The notes under the pieces: generated by a model | What the model saw: only the letters and a program-made list of their open reading frames with translations | What the model was told of the DNA's origin: nothing | Database searches by the model: none | NCBI RefSeq assembly: GCF_051020515.1 | Contig: NZ_CP194857.1 | Span: 1,054,001-1,118,000 of the forward strand | Length of the DNA stretch: 64,000 nucleotides | DNA from: CALKWS01 sp051020515 | Lineage (GTDB): Bacteria > Actinomycetota > Actinomycetes > Actinomycetales > Beutenbergiaceae | Reading direction: 5' to 3' | Shown: piece by piece, positions 38,929-47,724 of the stretch | Numbering within the stretch: the stretch's first letter is position 1 | Layout of the letters: every line of letters starts with the position of its first letter | Translations under genes and position numbers: made by a program

Positions 38929-39897
38929 ATGCCACCGAAGAACCGTTGGACCGAGCACCCCCGCACCCTGCTGCGCCCCGGTGAGGACTTCTCCCTGGCC
39001 GACCTGGACCACCGCTCAACCCCGGGCTGGTCGGGGAGGAAGCGGCACGCGCGCGAGTTCATGGCGCATCGCGGCGGGCTGCTCTCAGAGTTGCAGGAGC
39101 GACTGTACGCCCACGGCCGCAGCGGTGGGGAGAAGTCGGTGCTGTTGGTGATCCAGGGCATGGACACCTCCGGGAAAGGTGGCATAGCCCGGCACGTGAT
39201 CGGGATGGTCGATCCCCAGGGCGTGACGCTGCGCGCCTTCGGCAGGCCCACGCAGGAGGAACTGGATCACCACTTCCTGTGGCGGATCCGTCGGGCCCTG
39301 CCGGCCGGCGGTCAGATCGGGGTGTTCGACCGATCCCACTACGAGGACGTCCTCATCGCTCGCGTGGACGGCCTGGTGGAGGAGGCGGTCTGGCAGAAGC
39401 GGTACGAGGAGATCAACCGGTTCGAGAAGGAGGTCGCCGAGTCCGGCACCACCATCGTCAAGGTCGCGCTGATGATCTCCCATGAGCAGCAGGGCCTGCG
39501 GCTGATGAAGCGGCTGCACCGCACCGACAAGTACTGGAAGTTCGACCCCGCCGACGTCGACGCGCGCCGCCAGTGGGAGGACTACCGCGACGCCTACGCC
39601 GACGTGTTCGCCCGCACCCACACCGAGGTCGCGCCCTGGCACGTGATCCCGGCCGACCGGAAGTGGTACGCCCGGCTGGCCGTCACCGAACTGCTCACCC
39701 AGGCCCTGATCGACCTCGACCTGGCCTGGCCCACGCCCCGGTGGAAGGTGGCGACCCAGAAGCGACGGCTGGCCGAGACGATGAGCGAGGAGACGCTGGC
39801 GGAGGCCAGGGCCGCGGCCAAGGATGCGAAGAAGAAGGTGCGTAGGCAGGAGCAGGCCTTCGCCGCAGCCGTCGCCGAGGCCGACAAGTACCGCTGA
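38929..39897 (+). CDS. ppk2: Polyphosphate kinase 2 family protein
   Basis: 322 residues. Transfers phosphate between polyphosphate and nucleotides. Seen: Walker A IQGMDTSGKGG, Walker B-like FDRSHYEDVL, lid-region RTDKYWKFDPAD, and the C-terminal DRKWYARLAVTELL. One PPK2 domain without duplication. The last 50 residues are a charged helix (ARAAAKDAKKKVRRQEQ). ATG at 38929 (MPPKNRWTEHP) follows CGAAGGAT. Whether it prefers ADP, GDP or AMP cannot be read safely. Confidence 0.92.
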   Translation: MPPKNRWTEHPRTLLRPGEDFSLADLDHRSTPGWSGRKRHAREFMAHRGGLLSELQERLYAHGRSGGEKSVLLVIQGMDTSGKGGIARHVIGMVDPQGVTLRAFGRPTQEELDHHFLWRIRRALPAGGQIGVFDRSHYEDVLIARVDGLVEEAVWQKRYEEINRFEKEVAESGTTIVKVALMISHEQQGLRLMKRLHRTDKYWKFDPADVDARRQWEDYRDAYADVFARTHTEVAPWHVIPADRKWYARLAVTELLTQALIDLDLAWPTPRWKVATQKRRLAETMSEETLAEARAAAKDAKKKVRRQEQAFAAAVAEADKYR

Positions 39898-39968
39898 GCT
39901 CCGCCCGCTGGTGGGGGGCTCCGCGACACCCCTCGCAGGATCGACTACTGCGCAACGGTCATCGCCGC

Positions 39969-40697
39969 TTACGGCTCCAGGACCTCCAGCCCGGCACCGA
40001 AGGCCACACCCATCCGCTCTCCGGTGGCCCGGGCGTTCTGCTGGATCATCGCGGGGAAGTCGAAGTCCCCACCCAGCCCCTCCAGGTAGGCGCGATGCGC
40101 ACGCAGGGAGGCGTCGCCGTCGTCCATCGTGTCGCTGACGTCCACACCATGGTTCTCCTGCGGTGATCCGGGCAGCCACACCTGGCGTACCCCGTCCCAG
40201 GGTTGCAGGCCGCCCTCGCTGACCTGGTCGGGAAAGACCCAGCGGTTCCCGGCGTCGCGCACGGCGTCCAGGGTGGCCTGACCGGTGGCGATGTGGTCGG
40301 CCTGGTTCAGTCCGCCGCCCATCCAGGATTCGCGGAAGTTGTTGGTGATGACGATCTGGGGGCGGTGCCGGCGGATCTGGTGGGCGATGCGCCGGCGCAG
40401 GTGCAGGCCGTACTCCAGGACACCGTCCGGTTCGCGTAGGAAGACCACGTCGGCCACACCCACGATCCGGCAGGCCTCGACCTGTTCGGCCTCCCGCAAC
40501 GGCCCGGCCTCCCCGGGTTCGATACCGTCGATGCCGGCCTCCCCGGAGGTCACCATGCAGTAGGTGATCTGTTTGCCCTGGCCGGTCCAGCGGGCCACGG
40601 CGGCGGCGAAGCCGAACTCCATGTCATCGGGGTGGGCGACGACGGCGAGTGCGCGGTCCCAGTCCTCGGTGACGTGCGGCAGGGGTGGGGTGGACAT
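39969..40697 (-). CDS. PIG-L family deacetylase
   Basis: 242 residues. The LmbE/PIG-L zinc hydrolase motif AHPDDMEFG lies near the N-terminus, with a second metal His in NQADHIATGQ. Family members deacetylate N-acetylglucosamine conjugates (as in mycothiol synthesis) or related amides; the closest role is not evident. ATG at 40697 follows GGAGGAACG. It is divergent from the amino-acid ABC operon. Confidence 0.87.
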   Translation of the reverse strand: MSTPPLPHVTEDWDRALAVVAHPDDMEFGFAAAVARWTGQGKQITYCMVTSGEAGIDGIEPGEAGPLREAEQVEACRIVGVADVVFLREPDGVLEYGLHLRRRIAHQIRRHRPQIVITNNFRESWMGGGLNQADHIATGQATLDAVRDAGNRWVFPDQVSEGGLQPWDGVRQVWLPGSPQENHGVDVSDTMDDGDASLRAHRAYLEGLGGDFDFPAMIQQNARATGERMGVAFGAGLEVLEP

Positions 40698-40794
40698 CGT
40701 TCCTCCAGTGCAGTCGACCATCGGGCGACTGTGCGCCACGCTATCGCGCCGGTTCGCGACCGCGTCGTCGCGCCATCACCAGGTTCTGCCGTCC

Positions 40795-40800
40795 TATACT
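40795..40800 (+). promoter_or_regulatory. Possible -10 box of the amino-acid ABC operon
   Basis: TATACT, an unusually AT-rich hexamer in this DNA, 54 bp upstream of the ATG at 40854. No good -35 box is seen at 17 bp spacing. Confidence 0.3.
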
Positions 40801-40853
40801 CAACCTCACCCCCCAGGCACCTGAGCGCTTCACCATCCGACGGAGGAAAGACG

Positions 40854-41732
40854 ATGCGCAACACCGCACAGATTCACGGAAGGCCCTGGTTGAAGGGCCT
40901 CGCACTCGTCTCCGCCGCGACCCTGGCACTGACCGCCTGCGGCGGCAACGGCGATGACGGCGACGGAGCTGACGCCGAATCCGAGGTCGACGCCGACGTG
41001 AGTGTCGACGCCGAGGTCCAGACCCTCAACGAAGGCACCCTGCAGGTCTGCTCCGACGTGCCCTACCCGCCGTTCGAGTACTACGACGCCGACGGAAACG
41101 TCGTCGGCTTCGACATCGACATCGCCTCTGCCATCGCCGACGGCCTGGGCCTGGACCTGGAGATCATCGAATCCTCCTGGGACGGTCTGGAGTCCGGTGT
41201 GGCCCTGAACGCCCAGGACTGCGACCTGACGATCTCCGGGATGACGATCACCGAGGATCGCAGCGGGAACATGCTCTTCAGTGACCCCTACCTGGACGAC
41301 AACCTGGGGCTGCTGGCCACCGAGGGCTCCGGCATCGAAAGCGTCGATGACCTGGAAGGGGTCTCGGTCGGCGTTCAGGCCGCCACCACTGGTGATGTCT
41401 ACGCCAGCGAGGAACTGGGTCTGGACGTGGTGCAGTACGAGGATTCGGGGCTGATGCTCCAGGGACTGCAGGCCGGCCAGGTGGAGGCCCTGATCGGCAA
41501 CATCTCCATCCTCGGGTACCAGGCCGGTGAGGATCCGCAGTACGTGTTCGTGGAGGAGATCGACACCGGGGAGCAGCTCGGCGTCGCGGCCCAACTGGAC
41601 AACACCGAACTCATCGACGCGGTCAACGAGGTCCTCGCGGAACTGAGGTCCAGTGGCGGCCTGGATGAGATCGAGGAGGCCTGGTTCCACTCCGAGACTC
41701 CTGAAGAGGGCGACACCGGGGACGACAGCTAA
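40854..41732 (+). CDS. Polar amino-acid ABC importer, binding lipoprotein
   Basis: 292 residues. Lipobox LALTAC (Cys near residue 27), an acidic linker, then SBP_bac_3: LQVCSDVPYPPFEYYDADG, GFDIDIASAIAD, SGMTITEDRSGNMLFSDPY and the ligand-site VGVQAATTGDVYA. This subfamily binds glutamate, glutamine, arginine or similar polar residues; which one is not readable. GGAGGAAAG precedes ATG at 40854. First gene of a three-gene operon. Confidence 0.92.
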   Translation: MRNTAQIHGRPWLKGLALVSAATLALTACGGNGDDGDGADAESEVDADVSVDAEVQTLNEGTLQVCSDVPYPPFEYYDADGNVVGFDIDIASAIADGLGLDLEIIESSWDGLESGVALNAQDCDLTISGMTITEDRSGNMLFSDPYLDDNLGLLATEGSGIESVDDLEGVSVGVQAATTGDVYASEELGLDVVQYEDSGLMLQGLQAGQVEALIGNISILGYQAGEDPQYVFVEEIDTGEQLGVAAQLDNTELIDAVNEVLAELRSSGGLDEIEEAWFHSETPEEGDTGDDS

Positions 41733-41737
41733 GCCCC

Positions 41738-42580
41738 ATGGCCCTGTCGAACCGTCAGCGTCGCAGGATCAGCCTGGGGATCCAGTCCCTGCTGTTCGTC
41801 GTCGTGGTGGTGACCCTGCTGGTCCTCATCGACTGGGGTGCCGTTCAGCAGAGTTTCTTCAACTTCGAGCGGATCAGCTCCATGTTCCCCGGGGTGATCA
41901 CCACCGGTCTGGTCAACACGGTGCAGTACACGTTCTTCGGGTTCGTCTTCGGGCTGCTCGCGGGCACGCTGCTGGCGCTGATGCGCATGGCCAGTTTCCC
42001 GGTCTATCGCTGGCTGGCCACTGGGTATATCGAGTTCTTCCGCGGCATCCCCGCGATCCTGGTGTTCATCGCGCTGGGATTCGGGGCCAGCCTGGCGTTC
42101 GGGCTCAACCTGACCACCCTGCAGACCGCGGCCACCGCCCTGGCGATCGTGGGCAGCGCCTACATCGCCGAGACCATCCGCGCCGGCCTGCAGGCAGTGC
42201 CCAAGGGGCAGGTGGAAGCCGCTCGGGCGCTGGGCATGCCGGCCTGGCGGGCGATGATCACCATCCAGATTCCCCAGGCTTTCCGGATCGTGCTGCCCCC
42301 GCTGACGAACGAGGCGATCCTGCTGACCAAGGACTCCTCGCTGATCTACGTGGTGGGGATGGCCGGTTCCGCGGCGGAGTTGACCAAGATGGGCCGTGAC
42401 GGCATCACCATGTACCAGGCAGGCATGACGCCGCTGGTGGTGGCCGGAGCGTGCTACCTGATCATCACGGTGCCGCTGGCGCTGCTCGCCCGTCGGATGG
42501 AGAGCCGGGGCTCGGGCAAACCCGCCCGGCGGCGCAAGAAACCCATCACGACCACGCCGGCGACCCAGGGAGTGCCATGA
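41738..42580 (+). CDS. Polar amino-acid ABC importer, permease
   Basis: 280 residues of the HisMQ/GlnP type with about five membrane helices. Seen: GLVNTVQYTFFGFVFGLLAG, YIEFFRGIPAILVF and the EAA loop EAARALGMPAWRAM. A basic C-terminal tail follows (RRRKKPITTTPA). It begins 5 bp after the binding-protein gene and its stop overlaps the ATPase start (ATGA). A single permease gene implies a homodimer. Confidence 0.93.
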   Translation: MALSNRQRRRISLGIQSLLFVVVVVTLLVLIDWGAVQQSFFNFERISSMFPGVITTGLVNTVQYTFFGFVFGLLAGTLLALMRMASFPVYRWLATGYIEFFRGIPAILVFIALGFGASLAFGLNLTTLQTAATALAIVGSAYIAETIRAGLQAVPKGQVEAARALGMPAWRAMITIQIPQAFRIVLPPLTNEAILLTKDSSLIYVVGMAGSAAELTKMGRDGITMYQAGMTPLVVAGACYLIITVPLALLARRMESRGSGKPARRRKKPITTTPATQGVP

Positions 42581-43353
42581 GCAAGCAGGCGAGCGCGCCG
42601 GCCGAGCAGTACTCCGGGGTCACCATCTCCGGCCTGTACAAGTCCTTCGGCGACAACGAGGTCCTCAAGGGCGTGAGCCTCACCGTCGACCCCGGGGAGG
42701 TGGTCTGCCTGATCGGGGCCTCCGGGTCGGGCAAGTCGACCCTGCTCCGGTGTGTGAACCGGTTGGAGGACCCCGATTCCGGCCGGATCACCGTGGGCCG
42801 GTTCGATGCCACTGACCTGGACGTGAACCTCGATGCGATGCGCCGGCGGATCGGGATGGTCTTCCAGCAGTTCAACCTGTTTCCGCACCTGAGCGTGCTG
42901 GAGAACTGCACGATCACTCCCCGCCGGGTGCTCAAGCTCTCCCGGGAGGCCGCTGAGACCGAGGCGATGCACCAGTTGGACCTGGTGGGCCTGAAGGACC
43001 TGGCGCAGCGGCGGCCATCGCAACTCTCCGGCGGTCAGCAGCAGCGGGTGGCGATCGCCCGGGCCCTGACCATGAAACCGGAACTGATGCTCTTCGATGA
43101 ACCGACCTCCGCGCTGGACCCCGAGACCGTGGGCGATGTGCTCTCGACCATGCGGGACCTGGCCGAGGCCGGGATGACCATGCTCGTGGTCACCCATGAG
43201 ATGGGCTTCGCCAGGGAGGTCGCCGACCGGGTGGTCTTCCTGGACGACGGCGTGGTGGTGGAGGAGGGACCGGCCGCCAAGGTGATCGGCGACCCGCAGA
43301 TGCCGCGCACCCGCGACTTCCTGCGCCGGGTGCTCAACCCCCTGGCCGGCTGA
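42577..43353 (+). CDS. Polar amino-acid ABC importer, ATPase
   Basis: 258 residues. Walker A GASGSGKST, Q-loop VFQQFNLFPHL, signature LSGGQQQRVAIARAL, Walker B LMLFDEPTSALDP and switch His VVTHEMGFA are all intact, the GlnQ/HisP pattern. Its start overlaps the permease stop by four bases, completing the operon. Confidence 0.95.
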   Translation: MSKQASAPAEQYSGVTISGLYKSFGDNEVLKGVSLTVDPGEVVCLIGASGSGKSTLLRCVNRLEDPDSGRITVGRFDATDLDVNLDAMRRRIGMVFQQFNLFPHLSVLENCTITPRRVLKLSREAAETEAMHQLDLVGLKDLAQRRPSQLSGGQQQRVAIARALTMKPELMLFDEPTSALDPETVGDVLSTMRDLAEAGMTMLVVTHEMGFAREVADRVVFLDDGVVVEEGPAAKVIGDPQMPRTRDFLRRVLNPLAG

Positions 43354-43408
43354 GCGCAGGTCAGTAAGGACTTGCCCACCAGCGGCTGGTCCCGGGCAGG
43401 ATGGCCCG

Positions 43409-44497
43409 ATGGATCCATCTATTCATCTGGGCCGGCGCCCCCTCGCCGAGGGCTACCGATTGTTCGCCGAGCAGGAAGCACGGGGGGTCTCGGCGGTCTA
43501 CACGGACTGGGCGCACGCGGTCGCCCAGGACAGGGAGGTGCTGGACCTTCTTTCCGCGCTGCCCGGGGGTAAGCGCCAGCCGAACCTGGTCTTCGCCGCG
43601 GCCCGCTGGCACGGGGCGGATGAGTCCTATGCCTCCTTCCGGGGGACGGTGCTGCGGCGCTGGGATCAGGTCCGCTCCACCATCATGACCAGGGCGACGC
43701 AGACGAACGAGGCCGCTCGCTGCGCCACCCTGCTCCCGTTCCTGGCCGAACTTCCCCAACCGTTGGCTCTGATCGAGGTCGGTGCCGCCGCCGGACTATG
43801 CCTACTGCCGGACCACTACTCCTACGCCTACGACGACGACACCAGCCTCGACCCTGACGCCGGCCCCTCTTCGGTGGTGATCGAGGCTCGCCTGGGTGCC
43901 GGTGTGCCCGCCCCAGCGATGCCGCAGGTCGCCTGGCGTGCCGGAATCGACCTGAACCCGATCGATGCCACCGACCCCGACGCCCGGGCGTGGCTGGAGA
44001 CCCTCATCTGGCCCGGGCAGCCGGTCCGGCGCCGGCGGTTGCGGGCCGCGTTGGACATCGCCGCTCGCGAGCGCCCGCGCCTGGTCGCCGGTGATCTGGG
44101 CGAGGCGCTCCCGTCCCTGGCCGCCCAGGCCCCATCGGAGGCCACGCTGGTGGTGTTCCATTCCGCGGTGCTGGCCTATCTGGACACCGACGCACGGGCA
44201 CAGTTCGTGGACACGGTCGGGGGTCTTCCCGGGCACTGGATCAGCAACGAGGGCGCCTCGGTGCTCGCCCCGGTCCTGCCGTCCGCCACGCTGGATGGCT
44301 CCACGCTGGGTGCCTCCGAGCAGGGTGGCTCACCGCCGGCTGCCTCCACGCGGGGCGCCCCCGCACCGGGCGCCGGACCCGGGGCCGGGGCCGGGGCCGG
44401 GGCCGGGGCCGACAACGGCCAGTTCCTGCTAACCGTCGACGGCATCCCCCGGGCGCGCACCAACCCGCACGGCAGCGCGGTGCACGGCCTCCACTGA
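43409..44497 (+). CDS. DUF2332 family protein
   Basis: 362 residues of an actinobacteria-rich family of unknown function with SAM-methyltransferase-like features: LIEVGAAAGLCLLPDHYSY and VVFHSAVLAYLD. Near residues 300-335 an insert of Gly/Ala/Pro low complexity (codons ggggcc repeated at 44385-44412) breaks the usual C-terminal domain before FLLTVDGIPRARTNPHG. The gene ends directly before the 51-bp repeat array. Confidence 0.8.
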   Translation: MDPSIHLGRRPLAEGYRLFAEQEARGVSAVYTDWAHAVAQDREVLDLLSALPGGKRQPNLVFAAARWHGADESYASFRGTVLRRWDQVRSTIMTRATQTNEAARCATLLPFLAELPQPLALIEVGAAAGLCLLPDHYSYAYDDDTSLDPDAGPSSVVIEARLGAGVPAPAMPQVAWRAGIDLNPIDATDPDARAWLETLIWPGQPVRRRRLRAALDIAARERPRLVAGDLGEALPSLAAQAPSEATLVVFHSAVLAYLDTDARAQFVDTVGGLPGHWISNEGASVLAPVLPSATLDGSTLGASEQGGSPPAASTRGAPAPGAGPGAGAGAGAGADNGQFLLTVDGIPRARTNPHGSAVHGLH

Positions 44498-44508
44498 CCC
44501 CACTCCCC

Positions 44509-44790
44509 TCACCACACCCGCCCAGGACGAGCCCCGCGGCCAAGACGCCAAGGCTCCCGTCACCACACCCGCCCAGGACGAGCCCTGTGGCCAAGATGCC
44601 AAGGCTCCCGTCACCACACCCGCCCAGGGCGAGCCCCCCGGCCGAGGGCGAGCCTTCTACCGCTCGTCCTGGGCCGCCAAGATCGCCCTCGACCATCCGC
44701 CGGCGCTGGGCGGCGGCCCTGGGCGAGCATCCGCAGCCCAGGGGCTCCCGTCGCCACATCCGCCGAGGACGAGCCCCGCGGCCGAGGACG
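44509..44790. repeat. 51-bp tandem repeat array
   Basis: A 51-bp unit starting tcaccacacccgcccag repeats head to tail at 44509-44559 and 44560-44610 with only a few differences, then a partial copy from 44611 and a diverged copy from about 44751. A second repeated segment, ctaccgctcgtcctgg... versus ctaccactcgtcctcg..., occurs near 44656 and 44798. The gap between DUF2332 and rtcB (483 bp) contains no convincing gene. All six frames are long because of the composition, and 51 bp keeps any frame open. Confidence 0.75.
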
Positions 44791-44916
44791 ATACGTCTAC
44801 CACTCGTCCTCGGCCACAAGGATCGCCCTCGGCGCTTGCCGAGCGGCCACCGCGGCGTGAGGGCGCCCTCCGGAGCGCGGCGCGGGCGCTCGGGGCGGGA
44901 GGGCGCGGGCGCGCGG

Positions 44917-44952
44917 GGCGGGTGCGGGGCGGGAGGCGGGTGCGGGGCGGGC
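44917..44952. repeat. 18-bp tandem duplication in a G-tract block
   Basis: GGCGGGTGCGGGGCGGG(A/C) occurs twice in tandem (44917-44934, 44935-44952), inside about 80 bases of G runs (44894-44972) just before rtcB. The plus strand could fold into a G-quadruplex near the promoter or leader of rtcB. Confidence 0.55.
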
Positions 44953-44980
44953 GGGGGTGCTGGGCCCGGGCGGACCTGAG

Positions 44981-46168
44981 ATGGTGGCGCGCATGAAGCA
45001 GATCAGCGAGAAGCTGTACTCCTGGGCCTCGATCATCGACGAGCACGCGCTCGCACAGGCCGAGCTGACGGCCGCGCTGCCCTTCGTCACCCCACACGTG
45101 GCGCTGATGCCGGATGCGCATGTGGGGATGGGCGCCACCGTCGGTTCGGTCATCCCCACCCAGGGGGCGGTGATCCCCGCGGCGGTCGGCGTGGACATCG
45201 GGTGCGGGATGGTGGCGGTGCGCACCCAGTTCTCCGCCGAGCGGTTGCGCGCCGCCGGCCGGCCGCTGTCGCACCTGCGGGAGCGGATCGAACGGGCCGT
45301 TCCGCTCAGCCCGGGCCGGTACAACCGCAAGGTGCAGGAGGCAACGGCACCGAAGGTCACCCAGTTGGAGGAACTGGCCGCAGCCGAGAACGTGACGCCG
45401 GAGGAGTTCGCGAAGAACTGGCGGTTGCAGTTGGGGTCGTTGGGTGGGGGTAACCACTTCATCGAGGTCACCGTCGACGAGACCGGCGCGGTGTGGACGT
45501 TCCTGCACTCGGGCAGCCGCGGGGTGGGGAACAAGATCGCCCAGCGCTACATCAAGCAGGCCCAGAAGTACGCCACCAAGCGAGACCCTGATCTACCCGA
45601 TGCCAACCTGGCACACCTGGCCGTGACCGACTTCCACTACGCGGGGTACATGTCCCATCTGCACTGGGCCCAGGAGTTCGCTCGGCTGAACCGGGAGGTG
45701 ATGATGGACCGGGTGATCGATCAACTCGGGGCGTTCATGGAGGAGGAGGTGCAGCGCCTGGAGGAGGTGAACTGTCACCACAACTACACCGCCACCGAAA
45801 CCCATTTCGGGCAGGACCTGGTGGTCTCCCGCAAGGGTGCGATCGCCGCGCACGCCGGGACCCGGGGGCTGATCCCCGGTTCGATGGGGACCGCCTCATA
45901 CGTGGTGACGGGGAAGGGCAACGAGATGTCGCTGTGCTCGGCCCCGCACGGTGCGGGGCGGATGTACTCCCGGCGCAAGGCCCGCCAGACATTCAGCCAG
46001 GATGACCTGCGCCGGCGGATGGCCGGTATCGAGTACCGCGACGACGCAGCCTTCATCGATGAGATCCCCGATGCCTACAAGGACATCGACCAGGTGATGG
46101 ACGATGCCGCGGACCTGGTGGAAGTGGACCACGTGCTGCGCCAGATCATCAACGTCAAGGGGCAGTAG
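44981..46168 (+). CDS. rtcB: RNA-splicing ligase RtcB
   Basis: 395 residues. GTP- and Mn-dependent ligase joining RNA 2',3'-cyclic phosphate (or 3'-phosphate) ends to 5'-OH ends. Metal and guanylylation sites are visible: MPDAHVGMG, VDIGCGM, LGGGNHFIE, HAGTRGLIPGSMG and the guanylylated His in CSAPHGAGRMYSR. ATG at 44981 is chosen; ATG at 44993 (MKQISEKLYSW) is equally plausible. No archease or RtcR-type regulator lies next to it, so it stands outside the enterobacterial rtc arrangement. Confidence 0.92.
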   Translation: MVARMKQISEKLYSWASIIDEHALAQAELTAALPFVTPHVALMPDAHVGMGATVGSVIPTQGAVIPAAVGVDIGCGMVAVRTQFSAERLRAAGRPLSHLRERIERAVPLSPGRYNRKVQEATAPKVTQLEELAAAENVTPEEFAKNWRLQLGSLGGGNHFIEVTVDETGAVWTFLHSGSRGVGNKIAQRYIKQAQKYATKRDPDLPDANLAHLAVTDFHYAGYMSHLHWAQEFARLNREVMMDRVIDQLGAFMEEEVQRLEEVNCHHNYTATETHFGQDLVVSRKGAIAAHAGTRGLIPGSMGTASYVVTGKGNEMSLCSAPHGAGRMYSRRKARQTFSQDDLRRRMAGIEYRDDAAFIDEIPDAYKDIDQVMDDAADLVEVDHVLRQIINVKGQ

Positions 46169-46277
46169 CACGCGGAGGCCGGACCGATCCTTCCCGACAG
46201 CAAGCCGGCAGGCCAGAGATCCGGCCGGCCGGAAAACAGGATGCCTGCTCGCGTCCACGCATGAAACGCTCCGGCCC

Positions 46278-46750
46278 ATGGACCCTGCGGACTTCTACTC
46301 CGGCATCGTGGTCGACGCCTACGCCCGTTTGAAGTCATCGACTTTTCAGGCCGGGCCGTACCTGAAGTTCGTCAGGACGCACGGCGGACCAGCCCTGGAG
46401 GTCGGCTGCGGCGACGGCGAACCGTTGCTTGATCTCTGCGCAGCCGGGCTCGAGGTTGATGGCGTCGACTCCTCCGCCGACATGGTCGAGCGATGTCGCG
46501 CAAACGCAGCCAAACGCGGCCTCGCCACCAATGTCTTCCACCAGCGCGTCGACGCCCTCGAACTGAACCGACGCTATTCGTCGATCTACTTTGAACGGTC
46601 CGACGTTCAACCTGCTGGCCGACGATGAGACAGCCATGCAGGCCACAGACAATCAGCGCTCTCTGCCCGCGCGCCGGACTGAGAATCGTCGATCTCAGGG
46701 ACGACGACACGGGCGAAGCAGTTTCCGACGTCTCGCCGTCCTTCACGGCC
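46278..46750 (+). pseudogene. Decayed SAM-dependent methyltransferase
   Basis: MDPADFYSGIVVDAYARLKS opens a class I methyltransferase with the SAM motif LEVGCGDGEPLL and VDGVDSSADMVE. After RRYSSIYF the frame breaks near 46590 (tacttt, one extra T) and continues as NGPTFNLLADDETAMQA in another frame, then breaks again. The usual C-terminal half is missing or unrecognisable before the next gene. The stretch is visibly less GC-rich than its neighbours. With two breaks and a missing end this looks like true decay, unlike the single indels elsewhere. Confidence 0.6.
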
Positions 46751-46852
46751 ACGGTGCAACGGCTATAGGAAGGTGTGGCCAGTGATCGACTACCGCAACG
46801 ACCCCGGTTCATCGGTGAGACCAGATGCGTGGGTGCCACGGGCGGGTCGCAA

Positions 46853-47641
46853 GTGATCCAGGACAGGGTGGACCTGGCCGATGGCTCATGGTTGACCGTC
46901 GACATCCACGGAGACCCGGCCGCACCCGCCCTGATGGTCGTGCCGGGCGTGATGAGCGATGCCCGGGCGTGGCGCCGCATGGCGGGTGCCATCACCGCCT
47001 GGCCCGCGGTCGCCGTCGTCAACCGCCGGGGACGACACCCCTCAGGTGACCTTCCCCCCGGTTACTCCCTGGCGACCGAACTCGACGACGTCGCCACGGC
47101 GATCGGGGCCATGCCGTCCGTGTCGGCGCTGTTCGGCTGGAGTTACGGGGGGCTGATCACCCTCACGCTGGCAAGCCGCACCAGCGTTCCCCAGGTGATC
47201 GCGTACGAACCGGTGGTGCGGCCCTTCGCTGCCCATGCCCTGGGTGACCTCGAGGAGGCGCACCAGGACGCTGACCTGGACCGGACCGTGGAGATCGTCT
47301 GCGGCCAGATCTCCGGAATGGATGCCGCCGCCATCGAGGCTCTCCGAAGGAACAGCGCCGTCTGGGAGGCAATGCGCGCGTTGGCACGCCCGGTGTACGC
47401 CGAGACGGTGGCCCTGAACGAGTCGCCCCCGCCGGAGGCGTTCGCCCCGTCCGTGCCCGTCGACCTCGTCGTGGGTGGGAACAACCGGGGCCGGGCACCC
47501 TATGGGACCTCCTTCGAGCACGTGCAGGTGCTGACCCCGCACGCCGGCGTGCACGAACTCCCCGGACAAGGGCACATGGCGCACCTGGAGGCGCCCGAGA
47601 CATTGGCGCACCTGCTGGATTCACTGCGCACTCCGGCCTGA
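46853..47641 (+). CDS. Alpha/beta hydrolase
   Basis: About 262 residues. Nucleophile elbow GWSYGG, oxyanion region MVVPGVMSDARAW, and catalytic His in GQGHMAHLEAPE near the C-terminus, with the Asp in VDLVVGG. Probably an esterase or small-molecule hydrolase. Start is uncertain: GTG at 46853 (VIQDRVDLADGSWL) fits the fold, and a GTG at 46775 would add 26 poorly structured residues. Confidence 0.78.
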   Translation: MIQDRVDLADGSWLTVDIHGDPAAPALMVVPGVMSDARAWRRMAGAITAWPAVAVVNRRGRHPSGDLPPGYSLATELDDVATAIGAMPSVSALFGWSYGGLITLTLASRTSVPQVIAYEPVVRPFAAHALGDLEEAHQDADLDRTVEIVCGQISGMDAAAIEALRRNSAVWEAMRALARPVYAETVALNESPPPEAFAPSVPVDLVVGGNNRGRAPYGTSFEHVQVLTPHAGVHELPGQGHMAHLEAPETLAHLLDSLRTPA

Positions 47642-47658
47642 TCCGCGGTCCGGGCTTA

Positions 47659-47679
47659 CCGGGCAGGCGTCCGGCCCGG
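47659..47679 (+). terminator. Possible hairpin terminator
   Basis: CCGGGC ... GCCCGG with a 9-base loop, 18 bases after the hydrolase stop and before the next gene. No T-run follows, as is common in high-GC actinobacteria. Confidence 0.3.
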
Positions 47680-47724
47680 CACGGGCGAACCCCATCACAC
47701 GTCGGTCAACACATAAGGTGAGGC

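Noticed and set aside
44509..44790. Possible CRISPR array
   Set aside because: Units are 51 bp and contiguous with no unique spacers, and no cas genes are near.
44429..44819. Minus-strand frames with repeated Gly-rich or ALASWP units over the 51-bp array
   Set aside because: The repetition comes from the DNA repeat whose length is a multiple of three. No ribosome site or recognisable domain.
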